From Nocardia brasiliensis (GTDB lineage Bacteria > Actinomycetota > Actinomycetes > Mycobacteriales > Mycobacteriaceae): 64,000 nucleotides of DNA. Shown piece by piece: positions 32,167-40,580 of this stretch; position 1 is the stretch's first letter, and every line of letters starts with the position of its first letter. Location: NCBI RefSeq assembly GCF_011801125.1, contig NZ_CP046171.1, forward strand, positions 2,914,001-2,978,000, given 5' to 3'. A program made the translations under genes and the position numbers. Below the pieces are notes generated by a model. It was given only the letters and a program-made list of their open reading frames with translations. It did not search any database and had not been told where the DNA came from.

Positions 32167-33602
32167 CGCGGCGGCGCCCCGTTCACCGAGCGCGGCACCG
32201 AAAGCGGGTTGTCGGTGCGCAATTCGAGCGGCAGCAGCTCCTCGGGGACGGACTGGTAGACGACCGGACGCAGGAATCGGGCGATCGACGCGGTGCCGAC
32301 CGAGGTCGACGACGGGGCGGTGGTCGCAGGGTAGGGGCCGCCGTGCTGCTGGGCGTAGGTCACCGACAGCCCGGTGGGCCAGCTGTTCCAAAGCACGCGC
32401 CCCGCCACGTCGACCGCGGCCGCGACGAGCGCGCGGGCGGTGTCGTCGGTTGGCTCGCCGAACACCGTCGCGGTGAGCTGACCGCCCATCGCCCGCGCCA
32501 GCTCGAGCAACTCGGCGGTGTCCCGATAGGTGACCAGAAGCGTTGCCGGGCCGAACATTTCCTCCAGCAGCGGATCGGGGTCGGCCAGTACGGCACGCGC
32601 GGTGGTGCCGAGCAGCAGGGCCTGGTCCGGGCCGCCGCCGCCCAGTACTTCGACCGCCTCGTGGCCACGCACCCGCGCGACGACCTTGCCGAAGCCCGCC
32701 GCGATCGTCTCGTTGAGCAGCTCGCCGGTGGGTACCGGCCGCGTGCGGATCAGCTCGGTGAGTTCGTCGAGGACGGGCGCGCCGACGGGCACCGCGACCA
32801 ATCCCGGCTTGGTGCACAGTTGGCCCGCGCTCGCGCTCACCGCGTTCAACAGTCCCGTGGCGATCTCCCCGGTGCGGCCGCGCGCGGCCTGCTCGGTGAC
32901 GAAAACCGGGTTGATCGAGCCGAGTTCGCCGAAGAACGGGATCGGCACCGGGCGACGGCACGCCAGGTCGTAGAGTGCGCGCCCGCCCGCGGTGGACCCG
33001 GTGAACGCCGCGGCGGCGATATCGGGGTGGGTGAGCACCCGCACCCCGGCGTCCCGATCGAAGACGAGACCGAAAGTGCCACGCGGGGCGTCATTGTCGA
33101 GCAGTGTCTGCTCGATCAGGTCGCCGACCGCGCGGGACAGCAGCGGGTGTCCCGGGCTGGCCTTGACGATCACCGGGCAGCCCGCGGCGAGCGCGGCGGC
33201 GGTGTCCCCGCCCGCGACCGAGAAGGCGAACGGGAAGTTGCTCGCCGCGAAGTTGAGCACCGGACCGAGCGCGACGTTCATCCTGCGTAGGTCCGGGCGT
33301 GGCGCGCCCATCGGCCAATCCTGGTCCGCGGTGTCGATGCGGACGTCCAGATAGCCGCCGTCGAGCACGGTGCGCGCGAACAGTCGCAGCTGGAAGCTGG
33401 TGCGCCGCACCTCCGCGGTCAGCCGCGGCTCGGACAGGTGGGTCTCGCGCATCGCCAGCTCGATGAGCCGCGCGGCCTGCGCGTCCAGTCGGTCCGCGAT
33501 GCCGTGCAGCACCCCGGCCCGCCCCGCCGATCCCAGTGCGGCCCACGGCTTCGCGGCCGCCGTCGCGGCCGCGACGATCGCGTCGACCGTGGTGTCGCTC
33601 AT
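32163..33602 (-). CDS. 2,5-Dioxovalerate (alpha-ketoglutarate semialdehyde) dehydrogenase
   Basis: This 479-residue aldehyde dehydrogenase has NAD(P)-binding FTGSTAGGRAL, general-base Glu in FFGELGSINPVFV and catalytic Cys in SASAGQLCTKPGL. The GQLCTKPG context and loose ALDH core are typical of ketoglutarate semialdehyde dehydrogenases. It completes the pathway to 2-oxoglutarate. Start ATG 33602 follows GTGAGGAGAAGGCG; a longer reading from 33632 is possible but less well supported. It is coupled to the next gene by overlap. Confidence 0.85.
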   Translation of the reverse strand: MSDTTVDAIVAAATAAAKPWAALGSAGRAGVLHGIADRLDAQAARLIELAMRETHLSEPRLTAEVRRTSFQLRLFARTVLDGGYLDVRIDTADQDWPMGAPRPDLRRMNVALGPVLNFAASNFPFAFSVAGGDTAAALAAGCPVIVKASPGHPLLSRAVGDLIEQTLLDNDAPRGTFGLVFDRDAGVRVLTHPDIAAAAFTGSTAGGRALYDLACRRPVPIPFFGELGSINPVFVTEQAARGRTGEIATGLLNAVSASAGQLCTKPGLVAVPVGAPVLDELTELIRTRPVPTGELLNETIAAGFGKVVARVRGHEAVEVLGGGGPDQALLLGTTARAVLADPDPLLEEMFGPATLLVTYRDTAELLELARAMGGQLTATVFGEPTDDTARALVAAAVDVAGRVLWNSWPTGLSVTYAQQHGGPYPATTAPSSTSVGTASIARFLRPVVYQSVPEELLPLELRTDNPLSVPRSVNGAPPR

Positions 33603-33657
33603 CGCCTTCTCCTCACTTGCCGTGTGCATCATGCGCCTTTTGAAACCGCTGGGTCGG

Positions 33658-34569
33658 TTATTGGTAACCCTTGGCCAGCACGTCCGCGGTGGCGGCCGTG
33701 ATCTTGGCGTTCAGTTCGGGCGCGAGCGGGACGCGTGGCGGCCTGCACCCACCGCCGGGCCGACCGGCCAGGTCCATCGACAGCTTGATCGCGTGCACGA
33801 ACTCGGTCTTGGAATCCCAGCGCAGCAGCTTGTGCAGGTCGCGGTAGAGGGGGAGCGCCTTGTCCAGGTCGCGGTTCACCGCGGCGTTGTAGAGCTCGAC
33901 CGTCGCCTTCGGGATCGCGTTCGGGTAGCCGGCCACCCAGCCGACCGCACCGGCGATCCCCAGCTCGAGCACCACGTCGTCGGAGCCGACGAGCACGTCG
34001 AGTTCCGGTGCGAGCTCCTTGATCTCGTAGAAGCGCCGGACGTCACCGGTGAACTCCTTGACGCCGACGATCAACCCCTCGGCGTGCAGCTCGGCCAGGA
34101 TGTCCGGCGTCAGGTCGATCCGGGTATCGATCGGATTGTTGTAGGCGACGATCGGCAGGCCGACCTCGGCGACGGTGCGGTAGTGCGCGAGCACCGAATC
34201 GCGGCCGCCGCGATAGGTGTTGGGCGGCAACAGCATCACCGCCTGCGCGCCCGCCTCGGCGGCCTGTGCCGCCCACTTGCGTGCCTGCAAGGCTCCGTAT
34301 GCGGCGATGCCGGGCATGATGGTGAATCCAGCCGGGGCGGCCGCGACCGCGGTGGTCACGACGCGGGCGCGCTCGTCGTCGTCGAGGGTCTGGTATTCGC
34401 CGAGTGATCCGTTCGGGCTGACCCCGTGGCATCCGTTCGCCGCCAGCCATGCCACGTGCTCGCCGTAGGCGTCGTAGTCGACCGCGTAATCCGCCGTGAA
34501 CGGAAGCGTCGTGGCCACCAGGACCCCATGCCAAGGCTTACTGGCAGCCGACGAGATCGATCCGGTCAT
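33658..34569 (-). CDS. 1-Pyrroline-4-hydroxy-2-carboxylate deaminase (DHDPS family)
   Basis: This 303-residue class I aldolase-fold protein has the Schiff-base Lys in IVGVKEFTGD, the Tyr in VAYNNPIDTRIDL and the NGSLGEYQTL loop that replaces the GTTGE motif of true dihydrodipicolinate synthase. In hydroxyproline clusters this family member deaminates the cyclic imino acid to 2-oxoglutarate semialdehyde. Start ATG 34569 follows GGGAGGCTCTT. It is the promoter-proximal gene of the operon. Confidence 0.85.
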   Translation of the reverse strand: MTGSISSAASKPWHGVLVATTLPFTADYAVDYDAYGEHVAWLAANGCHGVSPNGSLGEYQTLDDDERARVVTTAVAAAPAGFTIMPGIAAYGALQARKWAAQAAEAGAQAVMLLPPNTYRGGRDSVLAHYRTVAEVGLPIVAYNNPIDTRIDLTPDILAELHAEGLIVGVKEFTGDVRRFYEIKELAPELDVLVGSDDVVLELGIAGAVGWVAGYPNAIPKATVELYNAAVNRDLDKALPLYRDLHKLLRWDSKTEFVHAIKLSMDLAGRPGGGCRPPRVPLAPELNAKITAATADVLAKGYQ

Positions 34570-34627
34570 AAGAGCCTCCCTCTGCGCGACGAACCGCGAC
34601 ATGTGCCGCCGTGCGCGTCATGTGACG

Positions 34628-34641
34628 TGTGACATTGCACA
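34628..34641. promoter_or_regulatory. Candidate GntR operator upstream of the hydroxyproline operon
   Basis: TGTGACATTGCACA is an imperfect palindrome (TGTG-N6-CACA) about 60 bases before the deaminase start. Its position fits an operator for the operon's own GntR protein, but the match to a known motif is weak. Confidence 0.3.
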
Positions 34642-34711
34642 AGCTAGCGGAGTGATCCCGCTCACGCAAGGCTGTTTTGCGGTGCGGGCACGAGGGGGTG
34701 TGGCGGAACGG

Positions 34712-34744
34712 CTCGGCCCCGCGTCCGCGCGACACGGGGCCGAG
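34712..34744 (-). terminator. Terminator hairpin of the 22-residue peptide unit
   Basis: CTCGGCCCCG (34712-34721) pairs perfectly with CGGGGCCGAG (34735-34744) across a 13-base loop. It starts 14 bases downstream of the peptide stop on the minus strand. Confidence 0.75.
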
Positions 34745-34758
34745 TGTTCAGTGGTCGG

Positions 34759-34827
34759 TCAGAGACCGCCGAGGAGCAGGTGCAACAGATTTCCGACAAT
34801 TTCGACCAAACCGGCGACCAGGCCCAT
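34759..34827 (-). CDS. 22-residue hydrophobic peptide
   Basis: The peptide begins MGLVAGLVEIVGNLLHLLLG and ends GL. It is almost entirely hydrophobic with a single Glu, Asn and His, and could form one membrane-associated helix. AAGGAG sits seven bases before the ATG, and a strong hairpin terminator follows the stop, so promoter region, ribosome site, gene and terminator form a self-contained unit of about 150 bases. An 8-base-arm hairpin (34853-34877) lies upstream in the probable leader. It could be a type I toxin-like or surfactant-like peptide, or a small membrane-protein regulator; none is proven. Confidence 0.55.
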   Translation of the reverse strand: MGLVAGLVEIVGNLLHLLLGGL

Positions 34828-35363
34828 TGTTCACTCCTTGTGGATCTGCGATTCGAAGAAGGGGTTCCTTTCTTCGATAAGGGAGCTTACCGAGATGGAT
34901 GTTTCCGAACGGTTACATCTTGCTACGGAAAAGTTTCTCCGAAAAAATAACGACCAGTACTTGTCGTCTGGCATGGCCGGACTGCCCGTCTTGTGTGCAT
35001 TGTGGCAAAAATGCTGTTGCGCAGGGGGTTTGGCGCGCTAGGCTGGAGGGTTCTCGGATGGCGGGTGATCGCCGCCGGTTCGTCGGCGTGATCAGCGAGC
35101 GGCTATTCGTGCGGCCCGGATTACTCATTGCGGCCTGTGGATCTATAGGCCGAAAATATTCTGTAAAGAATTCTGGAAAATGGATTCCGGTCGTCGATGC
35201 GAATATTCGAGTGGTCGATACGGGCCGCGTCGAACAGGTCGGTACTCGCCATTGTTGGGTCAGGTCGCGCACGGCACCCCGCGGCCCGCCCGAAGCGGCC
35301 GACGTGCGGTGCCCGCCGCGGCCGTTCGGGCGTGCCCGCCGGGGGACCGCATCGGCACGGAGG
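34828..35363. other. AT-richer intergenic region before ilvD
   Basis: The part 34840-34990 is distinctly AT-rich and probably holds the minus-strand promoter of the small peptide. TCGAAGAA (34853-34860) pairs with TTCTTCGA (34870-34877). From 35058 a plus-strand frame with its own GGAGG and ATG runs without a stop straight into ilvD for 104 codons; it is more likely a leader than coding because its codon use is unlike that of ilvD. A small hairpin GGCCT-N10-AGGCC lies near 35132-35151. No riboswitch was recognised. Confidence 0.4.
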
Positions 35364-35369
35364 ATGATG

Positions 35370-37082
35370 ATGATCGTGCCCACTGATCCGAACACACCCG
35401 ATATCAAGCCACGCAGCCGTGACGTCACCGACGGACTCGAGAAGACCGCGGCCCGCGGCATGCTGCGCGCCGTCGGCATGGGGGACGCGGACTGGGGAAA
35501 GTCGCAGATCGGCGTCGCCTCCTCGTGGAACGAGATCACCCCGTGCAACCTCTCGCTGGACCGGCTGGCCAAGGCCAGCAAAGAGGGGGTGTTCGCGGGC
35601 GGTGGCTACCCGATGGAGTTCGGCACCATCTCGGTGTCCGACGGCATCTCGATGGGCCATGAGGGCATGCACTTCTCGCTGGTGTCACGGGAGGTGATCG
35701 CCGACAGCGTCGAGACGGTGATGCAGGCCGAACGCCTCGACGGCTCGGTGCTGCTGGCCGGCTGCGACAAGTCGCTGCCCGGCATGCTGATGGCGGCCGC
35801 GCGGTTGAACCTGGCCAGCGTGTTCCTGTACGCGGGCTCGATTCTGCCCGGTATCGCCAAGCTGTCCGACGGCAGCGAGCGCGAGGTGACGATCATCGAC
35901 GCGTTCGAGGCGGTCGGCGCGTGCTCGCGCGGTCTGATGAGCCGCGCCGACGTCGACGCCATCGAGCGGGCCATCTGCCCGGGTGAGGGCGCGTGCGGCG
36001 GGATGTACACCGCCAACACCATGGCCAGCGCGGCCGAGGCGCTCGGCATGTCGCTGCCGGGCAGCGCCGCCCCGCCCGCGACCGACCGGCGCCGCGACGG
36101 CTACGCGCGGCGCAGCGGCGAGGCCGTCGTCGAGTTGCTCAGGCGCGGCATCACCACCGCCGACATCCTCACCAAGGAGGCGTTCGAGAACGCGATCGCC
36201 GTGGTGATGGCGTTCGGCGGTTCCACGAACGCCGTGCTGCACCTGCTGGCGATCGCGCACGACGCGCGCGTCGATCTGACCCTCGACGATTTCGCCAGGG
36301 TCGGCCGCAGGGTGCCGCACCTGGCCGACGTGAAGCCGTTCGGCAGCCACGTGATGACCGACGTAGACCGCATCGGCGGCGTGCCGGTGATGATGAAGGC
36401 ACTGCTGGATGCCGGTCTGCTGCACGGGGATTGCCTCACCGTGACCGGCCGGACCGTGGCGCAGAATCTGGCCGAGATCGCGCCGCCGGACCCCGACGGC
36501 AAGGTGGTGCGCGCCATGCGCGAGCCGATCCACCCGACCGGCGGCATCACCATCCTGCACGGCTCGCTCGCCCCCGGCGGCGCCGTGGTGAAGTCCGCGG
36601 GCTTCGACTCCGACGTATTCACCGGCACCGCACGGGTTTTCGAGCGCGAACGGGCGGCGATGGACGCGCTAGAGGACGGCACGATCGCCGCGGGCGACGT
36701 GGTGGTCATCCGCTACGAGGGCCCCAAGGGCGGGCCGGGGATGCGGGAGATGCTCGCCATCACCGCCGCCATCAAGGGCGCCGGTCTCGGCAAGGACGTG
36801 CTGCTGCTCACCGACGGCCGATTCTCCGGTGGTACCACCGGGCTGTGCGTCGGCCACGTCGCACCGGAGGCGGTGGACGGCGGCCCGATCGCGTTCGTGC
36901 GCGACGGGGATCGGATCCGGCTCGATGTCGGTGCGGGCACGCTCGATGTGCTGGTGGAGCCCGCCGACCTGGAGCAACGCCGCGCGGGCTGGAAGCCGTT
37001 GCCGCCCCGCTATACCCGCGGTGTGCTCGCCAAGTACTCGAAGCTGGTGGGCTCGGCGTCCGCGGGGGCGGTCTGCGACTGA
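35370..37082 (+). CDS. ilvD: Dihydroxy-acid dehydratase
   Basis: This protein of about 570 residues dehydrates 2,3-dihydroxy-isovalerate and -methylvalerate to 2-oxo acids in valine, leucine and isoleucine synthesis. The cluster-ligand cysteines occur in [17 protein letters not shown] and [13 protein letters not shown], and TDGRFSGGT marks the C-terminal active-site region. Three ATGs in a row (35364, 35367, 35370) follow GGAGG at 35359-35363; 35370 gives the best spacing. It has housekeeping codon use and stands alone on the plus strand, with a bidirectional terminator behind it. Confidence 0.9.
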   Translation: MIVPTDPNTPDIKPRSRDVTDGLEKTAARGMLRAVGMGDADWGKSQIGVASSWNEITPCNLSLDRLAKASKEGVFAGGGYPMEFGTISVSDGISMGHEGMHFSLVSREVIADSVETVMQAERLDGSVLLAGCDKSLPGMLMAAARLNLASVFLYAGSILPGIAKLSDGSEREVTIIDAFEAVGACSRGLMSRADVDAIERAICPGEGACGGMYTANTMASAAEALGMSLPGSAAPPATDRRRDGYARRSGEAVVELLRRGITTADILTKEAFENAIAVVMAFGGSTNAVLHLLAIAHDARVDLTLDDFARVGRRVPHLADVKPFGSHVMTDVDRIGGVPVMMKALLDAGLLHGDCLTVTGRTVAQNLAEIAPPDPDGKVVRAMREPIHPTGGITILHGSLAPGGAVVKSAGFDSDVFTGTARVFERERAAMDALEDGTIAAGDVVVIRYEGPKGGPGMREMLAITAAIKGAGLGKDVLLLTDGRFSGGTTGLCVGHVAPEAVDGGPIAFVRDGDRIRLDVGAGTLDVLVEPADLEQRRAGWKPLPPRYTRGVLAKYSKLVGSASAGAVCD

Positions 37083-37093
37083 CGACGGTGCGC

Positions 37094-37118
37094 TCGGCGC
37101 GGACCGGCCGCGCCGAGT
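37094..37118. terminator. Bidirectional terminator between ilvD and the PAP2 gene
   Basis: CTCGGCGCGG (37094-37103) and CCGCGCCGAG (37109-37118) form perfect 10-base arms with loop ACCGG, between convergent stops at 37082 and 37129. Confidence 0.8.
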
Positions 37119-37128
37119 TCCATCGGGA

Positions 37129-38451
37129 TCAGCGAATCGACTGCTCCGCCACGGGCTCTCGGTCGGCACCGAACCACGTCGTGTAGAACGCGTACACCAC
37201 GACGGCGAACACGGCGAGCACGGCGAGGCCGAACGGGGCCGGGTGCGTCGCCATCGGCAATGCCAGATAGCGGATGCACAGCAGCAGCGCCACGAAGGTG
37301 CCGATGCCTAGTGCGACCACGCGGACGCGGACGCGGTCCCAGCCGCGCTCCGGCTCGCGCAGCGCCGATTCGATGGTCAGGCACAGCGTCGCGCCGACGA
37401 TGAGATCGATGCCGTAGTGCGCGCCGAGGCCCAGGGTCGCGAGCAGCGTGCACACCAGCCAGAAGGCACCGCCCCAGCGCAGCCAGCGTGGGCCGCGGCG
37501 GGAGTGGATGAACAGCGACAGCGCCCAGGCGGTGTGCAGTGACGGCATGCAGTTGCGCGGGGTGATCCCGTCGAACGGCATGGCCGCGACCGAGGCTGGT
37601 ACCGGCGGCACGACATCGGGCCAGACGTTCGCCAACTCCATGCCGTTGCCCCATGATCCGAACGCGAGGATCGGGCCGACGACCGGGAACACCACATAGA
37701 AGATCGGCCCGATCAGCCCGAGCGCCAAGAATGTTCGCACCAGATGGTGCCGCGGCCACGCGCCGGTGGTCACCCCGCGCAGCTGCCAGATCGCGACCAC
37801 GATCGCCGCGGCGGGCAGCTCGAAGTACACCCAGCGCACCACGGCGAGCGGGATCGGGCCCGCGACCTCGAGCGCGTGGCCGACCAGCCAGGACGGGCTG
37901 CCGAGCGCCCGATCGGCAAGTTGCACATAGGGATCGAGCACCTGCGGGCAAGCCCACGCGGTGATGTCGAGCCAGATCTCGCCGACCTTCGTGGCGAGGA
38001 TCAGCAGCGCGCCGAGCGCGATGGTGCGCAGGGCGATCTGTCGCGTCGTCCCGCTACACCGCCAGAGCGCGAACACCGCCAGCGCGGTGAGCGCGATCGT
38101 CGGGCCGTTGCCGACGGTGAACGCCCTACCCTCGATCGCCCGGATGAGCACGAAGACCAGATCGATGGCAACGGCCGCGGCGAGCGCGACGATCCGGACC
38201 CGGGTCGTGACGCCGACGAGCGCGAGCAGGAACCCGGCCCACGGCGTTGTCGCCGATTTCGGCCTGCCGACGTAGTCCCACGCGAGGCTGGTCAGCGGGC
38301 CGAGCGCGTTGATGTGCACGGCCATGAGCTGGCCGAGAACCAGCACGAGCACCGCCGCGGCCAGGGCGGACCAGACCAGCGCCGGTCGCGGTCGGCGCGG
38401 CGCGAGCTGCTCGGTGTCGGGCGCGGCTCGCTGCGGGTCGTGGATAAGCAT
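37129..38451 (-). CDS. PAP2/AUR1-type membrane phosphatase or phospho-alcohol transferase
   Basis: This 440-residue protein has about ten or more membrane segments. The C-terminal half carries the PAP2 acid phosphatase motifs in the AUR1 arrangement: NCMPSLHTAWALSLF (motif 2, catalytic His) and LGAHYGIDLIVG (motif 3, His and Asp). Such proteins act as lipid phosphatases or transfer phospho-inositol or similar head groups between lipids in the cell membrane. The N-terminal half is an extra hydrophobic domain without motif. The gene stands alone. Confidence 0.8.
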   Translation of the reverse strand: MLIHDPQRAAPDTEQLAPRRPRPALVWSALAAAVLVLVLGQLMAVHINALGPLTSLAWDYVGRPKSATTPWAGFLLALVGVTTRVRIVALAAAVAIDLVFVLIRAIEGRAFTVGNGPTIALTALAVFALWRCSGTTRQIALRTIALGALLILATKVGEIWLDITAWACPQVLDPYVQLADRALGSPSWLVGHALEVAGPIPLAVVRWVYFELPAAAIVVAIWQLRGVTTGAWPRHHLVRTFLALGLIGPIFYVVFPVVGPILAFGSWGNGMELANVWPDVVPPVPASVAAMPFDGITPRNCMPSLHTAWALSLFIHSRRGPRWLRWGGAFWLVCTLLATLGLGAHYGIDLIVGATLCLTIESALREPERGWDRVRVRVVALGIGTFVALLLCIRYLALPMATHPAPFGLAVLAVFAVVVYAFYTTWFGADREPVAEQSIR

Positions 38452-38544
38452 TCGGACATCGTAAACACGATGTGAACGCGACCCCGCAGTCCGGTTAACC
38501 GCCGCTGCTCATTGTCACCTTCGCGGCGGTGCGCCGTGGTCGGT

Positions 38545-39798
38545 TCAGCCGCGCTTGCGCCGGAAGGCGTCGAGGCCGTTGCGGCGCAACATGGTGACGG
38601 TGGTCTTCCACCACGGCCGCGCTGGATCGGGGTCGTCGCCCGCGCCGAGCAGATGCAGTTGGTCGGTGTGCCATTGCAGATCGAGCGCGCCGTCGAACGA
38701 GCGCAGGCCGGAGAACGAGGCGAGGCGTCCGCGCACGCCGATCGGCACCGTGCGCAATCGATCGTCGCGTTCGGTGATCAGTCCGGTGCCCGCGTCCGTG
38801 GTCAGGCAGGTGGGCCTGCCGAGCCCGATCACGTCGCAGTCCGCGGCGGCCAGCGCCTCGGCCATCACCGAGCGGGATCGGAAGCCGCCGGTGACCGCGA
38901 TGGGCACCCCGGCGGCCGCGGTCCGCACGGTCTGGGCGTAGTCGAGGAAGTAGGCCTCGCGGGCGCGGGTGCTCTCGGCCCGGGTGTCGTTGCGCCCCAT
39001 CATCGCCGGGGATTCGTAACTGCCGCCGCTGATCTCGATCAGGTCGAGGTGTTCGTGCGCCAGCTGCTCGACGACCGCCCTCGACTCGTCCTCGGTGAAG
39101 CCGCCGCGTTGGAAGTCGGCCGAGTTCAGCTTGATGCCGACCGCGAACCCCGGGCTGACGGCGGACCTGATGCGCCGTACCACCTCGAGCACGAACCGGC
39201 GCCTGCGCTCGGCATCGCCGCCCCAGCGATCGGTGCGCTGATTGGCCAGCGGCGAGAGGAACTGGGAGACGAGATAGCCGTGGGCGCCGTGAATTTGGAC
39301 GCCGTCGAACCCCGCGGTCTCCGCGATCTCGGCGGTTGTGGCAAAGCGATCGATGATCGCCTCGATCTCGGCGTCGGTGAGCGCGCGCGGTGTCGGCATG
39401 CCGGGGATCTTGGGCGCGATCGCCGACGGCGCGACCGGCCTGGTCCGGGTGGCCAGCGGGTTCGCCTGTCTGCCAGGGTGATTGAGCTGCATCCAGATCG
39501 GCGCGCCGCCGTCCTTGGTGGCCTTGGCCCAGCGGCTCAACCCGTCGAGATCGCGGTCGTCGTCGATCACCACATTGCCCGGCTCACCGAGATGCCCGCG
39601 ATCCACCATCACGTTGCCGGTCACCACCAGCCCGAAACCGCCTGTGCCCCAGCGCGTATAGAGGCGTTCGAGGCGCTGTCCCGGGCTGCCGCCCTGATCG
39701 GCCAGGCCCTCGCTGAGCGCCGATTTCATCAGCCGATTGGGCAGTACCTGGCCGCAGGGCAGGGTGAGTTGATCGGACAGCGTCACGGTGGCGGGCAT
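38545..39798 (-). CDS. NADH:flavin oxidoreductase, old yellow enzyme family
   Basis: This 417-residue FMN TIM-barrel protein has MKSALSEGLAD near residue 24, QLNHPGRQ (His/Asn-type substrate site region), GVQIHGAHGYLVSQFLSP, and the C-terminal FMN-phosphate site GGFRSRSVMAEAL followed by GLGRP. It reduces activated alkenes or related xenobiotics with NAD(P)H. Start ATG 39798 follows GAAGGACC. It is divergent from a TetR regulator, with a palindrome between them, suggesting induction by an electrophilic substrate. Confidence 0.9.
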   Translation of the reverse strand: MPATVTLSDQLTLPCGQVLPNRLMKSALSEGLADQGGSPGQRLERLYTRWGTGGFGLVVTGNVMVDRGHLGEPGNVVIDDDRDLDGLSRWAKATKDGGAPIWMQLNHPGRQANPLATRTRPVAPSAIAPKIPGMPTPRALTDAEIEAIIDRFATTAEIAETAGFDGVQIHGAHGYLVSQFLSPLANQRTDRWGGDAERRRRFVLEVVRRIRSAVSPGFAVGIKLNSADFQRGGFTEDESRAVVEQLAHEHLDLIEISGGSYESPAMMGRNDTRAESTRAREAYFLDYAQTVRTAAAGVPIAVTGGFRSRSVMAEALAAADCDVIGLGRPTCLTTDAGTGLITERDDRLRTVPIGVRGRLASFSGLRSFDGALDLQWHTDQLHLLGAGDDPDPARPWWKTTVTMLRRNGLDAFRRKRG

Positions 39799-39844
39799 GG
39801 GCGGTCCTTCGGTAGCCGTAACTGGGTGTAATAGCCACACCGTA

Positions 39845-39862
39845 GTAGTATGGTCGTACTAC
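39845..39862. promoter_or_regulatory. TetR operator in the OYE/TetR divergent promoter
   Basis: GTAGTA-TGGTCG-TACTAC has perfect 6-base arms and sits between the two divergent genes in the most AT-rich part of the gap, the expected place for autorepression by the TetR protein. Confidence 0.65.
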
Positions 39863-39943
39863 CGCAAGGCCCGGCGTGCGCCGCAGGGGCATGTCCTAGG
39901 CTGGGTAGCACGCCGAACCCAGGAGAGAGCAGGAGGCCGCGCG

Positions 39944-40519
39944 GTGACCACCCGTCCACGTGAGCGGCTGATCGCGGGCACGATCGATCTGATCAGGCGC
40001 CGCGGCGTCGCGGGCACCGGCATCACCGAACTGGTGAACTACAGCAACACCGCGCGCCGCTCGATCTACCAGAACTTCCCGCGCGGAAAGCAGGAACTGG
40101 TCGAGGAGGCCACCCGCGCGGCGGGCAAGGTCATGGCGGCGGGCATCGCCGCGACCGCGGGCAAGGGCAGCGCGGCGGTCCGGCTCGCCGCGTTCGTGAC
40201 GACGTGGAAGGAACTGCTGGTCGCCTCCGACTTCACCGCGGGCTGCCCGATCGTCGCGGCCGCACTGGCCGGCTCGGAGGTGCCCGCGGCCCCGGCCATC
40301 GCCGCGGAGTCCTTCGCGTCCTGGGAGGCGCTGCTCACCGATCAGCTCACCGCCGAGGGCATCGCCGACGAACCGGCCGCCTCGCTGGCCACCATGGCCG
40401 TCGCCGCCATCGAGGGCGCGGTGATCATGGCGATCGCGGGACGCTCGCTCACCCCGCTCGACCGGGTGGCCACTCAACTCGGCAGGCTGCTGGCCATGGA
40501 GCCGCGCGCGCAGCGGTGA
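39944..40519 (+). CDS. TetR-family repressor divergent from the old yellow enzyme
   Basis: This 191-residue protein has an N-terminal helix-turn-helix (GTGITELVNYSNTARRSIYQNFPRGK region, about 25-50) and a TetR_C-type ligand domain resembling the LmrA/YxaF group, with AGCPIVAAALAGS. Start GTG 39944 lies eight bases after AGGAGG. It probably represses the divergent flavoprotein gene and itself through the palindrome between them. The effector is unknown. Confidence 0.85.
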   Translation: MTTRPRERLIAGTIDLIRRRGVAGTGITELVNYSNTARRSIYQNFPRGKQELVEEATRAAGKVMAAGIAATAGKGSAAVRLAAFVTTWKELLVASDFTAGCPIVAAALAGSEVPAAPAIAAESFASWEALLTDQLTAEGIADEPAASLATMAVAAIEGAVIMAIAGRSLTPLDRVATQLGRLLAMEPRAQR

Positions 40520-40580
40520 TCGTGCCCACCCGGTCGCGTGGCAGCGCGCGCGTCGGGCGCGGTTCTGTCATGGTGTTGTG

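Noticed and set aside
35132..35151. Small GGCCT/AGGCC hairpin as an ilvD riboswitch or attenuator
   Set aside because: Only five base pairs, no leader peptide with branched-chain codons and no alternative structure was visible.
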